A DNA stretch of 64,000 nucleotides from contig FNSS01000003.1 in NCBI GenBank assembly GCA_900104855.1, positions 1 to 64,000 on the forward strand, given 5' to 3'. The notes under the pieces were generated by a model, which saw only the letters and a list, made by a program, of their open reading frames with translations, did no database searches and was not told the DNA's origin. The first letter of the stretch is position 1. Every line of letters starts with the position of its first letter. Both the position numbers and the translations under genes were made by a program. Origin of the DNA: Rhizobiales bacterium GAS188. GTDB lineage: Bacteria; Pseudomonadota; Alphaproteobacteria; Rhizobiales; Beijerinckiaceae. Below, in pieces: positions 59,171 through 64,000 of the stretch.

Positions 59171-59261
59171 CGCGAACCAGCACTCCGCCACGATCACTCC
59201 TCCGATCTCAGCACGGTGGCGGGAGGGAGTCGAGCGGGCGGCACCAAGATCACGGGCCCGG

Positions 59262-60144
59262 CTAGGTCACAAACTCATAAATCGGATTCCCTTGGTGCGC
59301 GAGTTGTGATTCAAGCTCCGTGGAGGAGCAATCATGAGCGCACGCCGTTACGAACTGAGCGATTTCGAATGGTCGATCATCGCCCCGTTGCTGCCCAACA
59401 AACCGCGAGGGGTGCCACGGGCTGATGATCGCAAGGTGTTGAACGGCATCTACTGGCGGCTGCGTACGGGCTCGCCTTGGGCCGACATTCCAGAACGCTA
59501 CGGCCCCTACACGACTTGCTACAACGGCTTCGTCCGCTGGCGGAAAATCGGCGTCTGGGACAAGATCTTCGAAGCCGTCTCCATAGCTTACGAGGGCGAT
59601 CTGCAAATGGTCGACTCCTCCTCGATCCGGGTGCATCAGCACGCCGCCAACGTCAAAAAGGGGGTTCGCAAGAAGGCTCCGGCACTGCCTCTGGGGACTA
59701 CGTTGGAACCCGATGCATGGGGCGCTCGCGAGGCGGGCTGACAACCAAGATACATGCCCTCGTCGACGCCAACGGCAACCCGATTGCCCTGAAGCTGACC
59801 GAAGGCCAAGCTCACGACGGCAAAAGCGCCAGCGATATGCTCGACAGCCTCGCCAAAGGCCAGATACTCCTCGGCGACTGCGCCTACGACAGCGATGCCT
59901 TGCGCAGCACCATGGCCGATCGCGGCGCTTGGGCCAACGTCAAGCCAATGCCGAGGCGCGTCAACATCCCGGCTTTCAGTCCATTCCTCTATCGCTTTCG
60001 AAATCTCGTCGAACGCTTCTTCAGCAAACTCAAGCATTTCAGAGCCATCGCCACCCGCTTCGAAAAACACGACGCCAATTACCTCGGCCTCGTCAAACTC
60101 GCCGCAATCAAAATCTGGATGCGCTTTATGAGTCGGTGACCTAG
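59262..60144 (+). mobile_element. IS5-family (IS427-group) insertion sequence
   Basis: 875 bp between two CTAG target copies (59262-59265, 60141-60144). Ends: GTCACAAACTCATAAATC and, reverse complemented, GTCACCGACTCATAAAGC. The insertion lies exactly at the stop codon of the DUF3102 gene, whose TAG comes from the target CTAG, so that gene is not damaged. Confidence 0.85.
59334..60139 (+). CDS. IS5/IS427-type transposase encoded in two frames
   Basis: The first frame (59334-59741, 135 residues) has MSARRYELSDFEWSIIAPLL, GSPWADIPERYGPYTTCYNG and the first Asp in QMVDSSSIRVHQHAAN. The second frame, overlapping and ending at 60139, has GRSRGGLTTKIHALVDANGN, the second Asp in LLGDCAYDSDALR and the Glu region LVERFFSKLKHFRAIATRFE. 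Members of this group join two frames by programmed frameshifting. A candidate slip site AAAAAGGGGG lies at about 59655-59664. Confidence 0.88.
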
Positions 60145-61001
60145 CCGGATGTTCGGTTGACGATCGCGCTCATGACAGCGGCCCGCGTCGGCTCCTCGCC
60201 GCGCTCAAGCTTCTCGTCGAGCACACGCCGGACGATGCCAGGATCGGCTATCTCGGCGTCTCGAATGATGCGGGCTTCGTGGATGTCTTGCGGCGTGAGG
60301 CCAAGGTCTTGGAGTGTCGTTTCAACTTCATCGGCGAGCCGACACTTGGCCATGCTCTCGATTTCGAGAGCATCTGCCATGACTCGGTGGGCAGCTGCGT
60401 CTTCAAGGGCGAGCCCGTGTAGTCGGACGACCGCGTTGACCAGCTCGTCGTCATTCGGGTCGAGGACGCTGAATCTCATGTCGGATTGCCGCCCGTCCAA
60501 CATCTTGTCGACGGTTGAAAACACAACGTCCTGCCTATCGGATGGAATTGCCCTTCGGGTGGCGATGGTGGTGGCTGCGGGCTCGCTTCCGGGCGGATGG
60601 TCGCGCCACAAAACGACTTGGTATTGTGCGCTTCCGGATATCGAGTAGACGTAGGCGGTGATCTCGCCGAACGGTGGCCGATCATCCCTCCAGCGCCGCG
60701 GCCAAGGGAGGGCAGGCGTTCCGCTCCATTCGCCGACCGAGACAATGAGCACCCCATCAGCCTTCGGCAGCTTCCTCTTGCTTGCCATGTCCAATGCGGC
60801 TCGGATGCCCAAATCCGACACGGTGTCGGATTTCAAGCCAGACCTGGCGAGCGTCATGAGGCGCTGTGCTTGGCGCTCGGCAAGCCCGGCGCGCTTTAGG
60901 AACGGCAGCCATTCCCCGTGGTGGCATTCGGCTTTGGCTTCGATCAGCAAATGCCCGGTCTCAAGCGCGCGATCGGCAGCCTCGCGACGGGCGGCGCTCA
61001 C
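60141..61001 (-). CDS. DUF3102-domain protein
   Basis: 286 residues from GTG 61001. The N-terminal DUF3102-like part (ALETGHLLIEAKAECHHGEW, LPFLKRAGLAERQAQRLMTL) is intact from residue 10. The family's usual upstream helix (DRNNRLADLAERVREADRAV) is present in frame upstream but lacks a start codon and follows a TGA at about 61070, so the N-terminus may have been trimmed. The C-terminal half has DDELVNAVVRLHGLALEDAA and DIHEARIIRDAEIADPGIVR. Such proteins occur on plasmids and phages; function is unknown. Confidence 0.7.
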   Translation of the reverse strand: MSAARREAADRALETGHLLIEAKAECHHGEWLPFLKRAGLAERQAQRLMTLARSGLKSDTVSDLGIRAALDMASKRKLPKADGVLIVSVGEWSGTPALPWPRRWRDDRPPFGEITAYVYSISGSAQYQVVLWRDHPPGSEPAATTIATRRAIPSDRQDVVFSTVDKMLDGRQSDMRFSVLDPNDDELVNAVVRLHGLALEDAAAHRVMADALEIESMAKCRLADEVETTLQDLGLTPQDIHEARIIRDAEIADPGIVRRVLDEKLERGEEPTRAAVMSAIVNRTSG

Positions 61002-61089
61002 AGCGCGATCGGCTTCGCGGACACGCTCAGCGAGATCTGCGAGCCGATTGTTTCGGTCCTTTCGTCATCCGTGACCGCCGTTCGATCCT

Positions 61090-61245
61090 CTATCGATTTC
61101 GACCCGCGATCTGAGCGCGAATTTCGTCCGCCTCGAGGTGCGTGCCGTCATCTCCCTCGATAACCGCGCTCAGGCCGGTTTCCAGGTAGTCTGCGGCTGC
61201 AACCAGTGCGGTGAAAAGATCTTCAAGTTCAATGGTAGGCAGATC
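61090..61245 (-). pseudogene. 3' fragment of a hypothetical gene cut by the IS6-type element
   Basis: About 50 codons remain (IELEDLFTALVAAADYLETG, LSAVIEGDDGTHLEADEIRA), ending 89 bp before the DUF3102 start. The upstream part lies beyond the IS end at 61246 and is lost. Family not recognised. Confidence 0.45.
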
Positions 61246-62060
61246 GGTTCTGTCGCAATAAGCGAGCCCTGGTAATGTGCGTTCGGGCTTTTGACGGCAG
61301 GGACGAAGGTGATGATTGAAGCACTGCGCAAGGTGATCCAGCGGATGCACTATCCGCTGGAAGTGATGCTGACCTGCGTGCGCTGGTACGCGGCCTACCC
61401 ACTGAGCCTGCGCCACATCGAAGAGATGATGCAGGAGCGCGGTGTGTTCGTCGATCACGCCACGGTGCACCGCTGGGCGATCAAGATTCTGCCGGTGCTC
61501 GCCACGGTCTTACGGCGACGCAAGCGACCAGTGGGCAAGAGCTGGCGTATGGACGAGACATACGTCAAGGTGGCTGGCCAGTGGAAGTACTTGTATCGGG
61601 CAGTTGACCGCGACGGCGACACCATCGACTTTCTACTGCGACCCAAGCGTGACTGCACCGCGGCCCGCAAATTCCTGGAGCGCTCCATCGCGCTGCACGG
61701 CGAGCCCGACAAGATCACCATCGACAAAAGCGGAGCGAACACCGCCGCAGTCGCCAGCTACAACGCTGAGCATGAAGCCGCCATCGAGTTGCGCCAATCG
61801 AAGTACCTCAACAACATCGTCGAGCAAGATCATCGGGCGATCAAGCGCATCCTACGGCCCATGCTGGGGTTCAAGACCTTTCGCAGCGCGAGCATCCTCA
61901 TTGCTGGCATCGAGACGATGCACATGATCCGTAAGGGGCAGCTCGACTGCCCCGAAGGCCAAGCCTCGTCCGCGGCGAGTCAGTTTTGTTCCCTGGCAGT
62001 TTGAGCGGTAGCCTACCCTGCGGCTTCGCTTCAGCTTCACTGGCTTATTGCGACAGAACC
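61246..62060 (+). mobile_element. IS6-type (IS240-like) insertion sequence
   Basis: 815 bp with perfect 18-bp terminal repeats GGTTCTGTCGCAATAAGC at both ends. Flanks show no duplication. It truncates genes on both sides: a hypothetical gene on the left and an epoxide hydrolase on the right. That suggests deletion events after insertion. Confidence 0.9.
61312..62004 (+). CDS. IS6-family transposase (IS240-like)
   Basis: 230 residues from ATG 61312 with GAAGGTG upstream. MIEALRKVIQRMHYPLEVML and HRWAIKILPVLATVLRRRKR form the DNA-binding part. The DDE residues are in WRMDETYVKVAGQWKYLYRA, DKITIDKSGANTAAVASYNA and NNIVEQDHRAIKRILRPMLG. Clearly different from the other two IS6 copies. Intact and probably the source of ends seen in the 45.8-kb MITE-like element. 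Confidence 0.92.
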   Translation: MIEALRKVIQRMHYPLEVMLTCVRWYAAYPLSLRHIEEMMQERGVFVDHATVHRWAIKILPVLATVLRRRKRPVGKSWRMDETYVKVAGQWKYLYRAVDRDGDTIDFLLRPKRDCTAARKFLERSIALHGEPDKITIDKSGANTAAVASYNAEHEAAIELRQSKYLNNIVEQDHRAIKRILRPMLGFKTFRSASILIAGIETMHMIRKGQLDCPEGQASSAASQFCSLAV

Positions 62061-63314
62061 GAAATGGCCGCCCCTATCGACTTCGTGGAAGTAGATCAGA
62101 TTGCGATAGGCGCGCCGGGCCCATGTCTCCGGGGCGCGATAGACGTCCTTCGGAAAGACCGTCATGGCAACCGGCAACGAGATCTCAGCGGTCCTTTGGG
62201 CGGCCGCGACAATGACGCTACCTCGCGCGCCGTTCTCCCAGTACAGCCGCGCGGCCGAGGCTGCCGTGTTCGTCAGCCAGTATAGCGTGATGTCATCCAG
62301 CACGTCGTCTCTTGTCGGGGATGCTTGGGGATCGGCGCCGTACGCCCACTGCGCAAAGCCCGAATGCACAAGCACCCACGCCGCAAGGCCTGCGGGTGAG
62401 TCCGTCGCGCCATAACCGACCGTCTGAGGCCGCGCGGTCATCATCGTGAAATACGCCAAGTTGCCGCTCTTCCCGGACGTCATGAGCGCGTCCAGCACCG
62501 CGCGTTCTTTTTCGGAGAGCCCTGCTGGCACGGGCCCACCGGCGAGCGCCGCCGCGACCTCGGGCGGCACAGTCGCTGGCAAGTTGATGTGAATGCCGAG
62601 CAACCCTACGGCGGCCTGGCGCGCCATCGCGCTGGAGATCGGTGTGCCCCAATCGCCGCCCTGCGCGACATAGCGCGTGTACCCGAGGCGCTTCATGAGC
62701 TCCGCCCAGGCTCGCGCGATGCGCTCCGGGTCTCAGCCGGGGCTGGTCGGCTTGTCGGAAAAGCCGTAACCCGGCAGCGATGGGATGACGACATCGAAAG
62801 CGTCCGCCTCGCTGCCGCCGTGTGCGGTTGGATCCGTGAGCGGACCGATGATCTTGAGCTGCTCGATGACCGATCCTGGCCAGCCGTGCGTGACGATCAG
62901 CGGCAGCGCGTTCGGATGGCGCGATCGAACGTGAATAAAATGAATGTCCAGTCCGTCGATCTCCGTCATGAACTGTGGCAACGAATTCAGTCTCGCTTCG
63001 GCCTTCCGCCAGTCGTAATCGGTGCCCCAGTAACGGACGAGCTCCCGAAGTTTCCCGAGCGGAACACCCTGCGAGCCATCACTGACCGTTTCCATGTCCG
63101 GCCAGCGGGTGGCGGCGATGCGCCGGCGGAGATCGATGAGGTCTTCCTCGGGGACATTGACGCGGAAGGGGCGGATGGCATCACTCGCAGCAGCTCGCGC
63201 TGGATGCGTTGGGAGAAGACTCGCAGTACCAGCAACTGCAATTCCCATCGCGGCGGTGGTCAAGAGTTGACGCCGGCGCTGGTCGACGAGGTCCGAGTCT
63301 AGCCGTGTGCACAT
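62061..63314 (-). pseudogene. Epoxide hydrolase, interrupted by a stop codon and truncated by an IS
   Basis: From ATG 63314 a twin-arginine-like signal (DQRRRQLLTTAAMGIAVAGT) leads into the epoxide-hydrolase N-terminal domain (VPEEDLIDLRRRIAATRWPD, LRELVRYWGTDYDWRKAEAR) and the alpha/beta-hydrolase HGWPGSVIEQLK. TGA at 62733-62735 replaces a tryptophan codon (PG-stop-DPERIARAW). The frame continues with AQGGDWGTPISSAMARQAAV, which holds the nucleophile Asp. The C-terminus (FHEVDRGGHFGS) ends at the IS at 62060. Secretion of such an enzyme is unusual. It is inactive as it stands. Confidence 0.85.
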
Positions 63315-63577
63315 GATGAGTCTCCCTCGCTTCGCTTCGACGTCTCGTGCTTGGCTTTGCTTCTCCGCCGCCGCTCCGGTTCGGGCAGAGCTCCAACTGG
63401 GGATTCGCCATGAGTGGCCAAGGCGCGGCGGCGAAAGAGCAGACGTCGCCGGTCGTTTGAGTCGGGCCATTAGGCGAAGTCGACCAGATCACTCGATCAC
63501 CTCGTCAGCGCTGGCCGCCGACCTCTCCCGCGGTAGCGGAACCCCTAAAGCTACACCACCAACGGAAGTCCCCCAGC
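63315..63577. other. Gap without recognisable genes
   Basis: Nothing supported here; it holds the upstream region of the hydrolase and ends at the cysteine hydrolase stop codon. Confidence 0.4.
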
Positions 63578-64000
63578 TTAAAGAGCAGAAATCGAGTCGA
63601 CGACTTCCTTTGTGGTCACTACCGCACTCGCGTAGTTCGGGATATTGACGTCGAGAGCGGCACGCATCTCCTTATCCGAGTAGTCCGCCGTTGCGTCTCT
63701 TACCACCGTCACCTGGTAGCTGAGCTCAGCGGCGTAGCGAACGGTCGCTTCGACGCAGGTATGTGCTATCAGCCCGATCACGATGAGCTGATGGATGCCG
63801 TGCCTTTTGAGTAGCAAATCCAAATCTGTGTTGGCGAAACCACTGGAACACCAATGCTCCGTGGCAATGATCTCGCCTGGCCTAGGCTCGAACTCGGTAC
63901 GGATTTCGCCGCCCCACGTGCCGTATTCGAAGGGCTTTCGCTCCCACGCTACTTTCTGAATAGGCGCAATGTACTTCCAAGTCTCGTAGTCGCCACGACG
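63578..64000 (-). CDS. Isochorismatase-family cysteine hydrolase, partial
   Basis: 140 codons are visible and the 5' end lies beyond the window. EIIATEHWCSSGFANTDLDL then LLKRHGIHQLIVIGLIAHTC and VEATVRYAAELSYQVTVVRD give the family's catalytic Cys (in AHTCVEAT) and the preceding lysine in a KRHG-type loop region. YETWKYIAPIQKVAWERKPF comes earlier. Family members hydrolyse amides, nicotinamide or isochorismate; the substrate is unknown. The frame is intact. Confidence 0.85.
   Translation of the reverse strand, partial: RRGDYETWKYIAPIQKVAWERKPFEYGTWGGEIRTEFEPRPGEIIATEHWCSSGFANTDLDLLLKRHGIHQLIVIGLIAHTCVEATVRYAAELSYQVTVVRDATADYSDKEMRAALDVNIPNYASAVVTTKEVVDSISAL

Overview
The window reads as a GC-rich alphaproteobacterial chromosome segment, most likely Hyphomicrobiales (Rhizobiales). 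The evidence is a Ti-type TraA relaxase with TraD and TraG partners, a MucR/Ros regulator, an IHF-beta paralogue, an iol-type inositol gene set and RbsABC-like sugar transport. I could not assign a genus. Much of the window is accessory DNA: two identical ISKra4 elements, three IS6-type elements plus one decayed copy, one IS630, one IS5 (IS427 group), a decayed IS1380, and many genes that are truncated, frameshifted or carry stop codons.

Layout. 1-2.9 kb: the end of a crotonase gene, a patchwork of repeated debris, a small conserved protein and XRE regulators. 3.0-9.2 kb: a complete catabolic-type locus with a beta-propeller (BNR) protein, a cupin, a sugar ABC transporter (binding protein, permease, double ATPase) and a divergent GntR regulator. 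Two copies of the palindrome ATTGTCGACAAT lie between the divergent transcripts and are the likely operators. 9.2-12.4 kb: debris (IS1380, Fic fossil) and small proteins. 12.5-20.8 kb: a conjugation module (traA divergent from traD, traG, an AAA+ ATPase broken by an amber codon, and two envelope proteins). 21-26.5 kb: duplicated single-stranded-DNA-binding genes, a hicAB toxin-antitoxin pair, a ParE remnant and a truncated DUF2493 gene.

26.5-33.6 kb: two identical ISKra4 copies in opposite orientation enclose about 4.2 kb of small-protein genes (duplicated exported proteins, an IHF-like protein, a lipoprotein, tiny membrane proteins), several as duplicate pairs. 34-45.8 kb: a broken substrate-binding protein, HdeD, MucR, an IS6, VOC and flavodoxin fragments, an ArsR-SRPBCC pair, a PRC-barrel protein, a proline-rich protein with 72-residue repeats and a LuxR-type regulator. 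45.8-47.7 kb: a MITE-like element, two AbiEii fragments facing each other around an ISKra4-like end, and IS21-like ends.

47.7-55.8 kb: an inositol catabolism locus with an RpiR regulator, an SDR, iolE (frameshifted) and iolD on one strand, and three Gfo/Idh/MocA dehydrogenases diverging from iolD. 55.9-64 kb: IS630, IS6, IS5 and another IS6-type element interspersed with small proteins, a DUF3102 protein, an epoxide hydrolase with a stop codon and a lost 3' end, and an isochorismatase-family gene running off the window.

Functionally there are two coherent metabolic units (GntR-controlled sugar uptake; RpiR-linked inositol degradation) and one decaying conjugative element. No trb/virB mating-pore genes are present, so the conjugation module looks mobilisable at best. 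I saw no rRNA, tRNA or CRISPR array.
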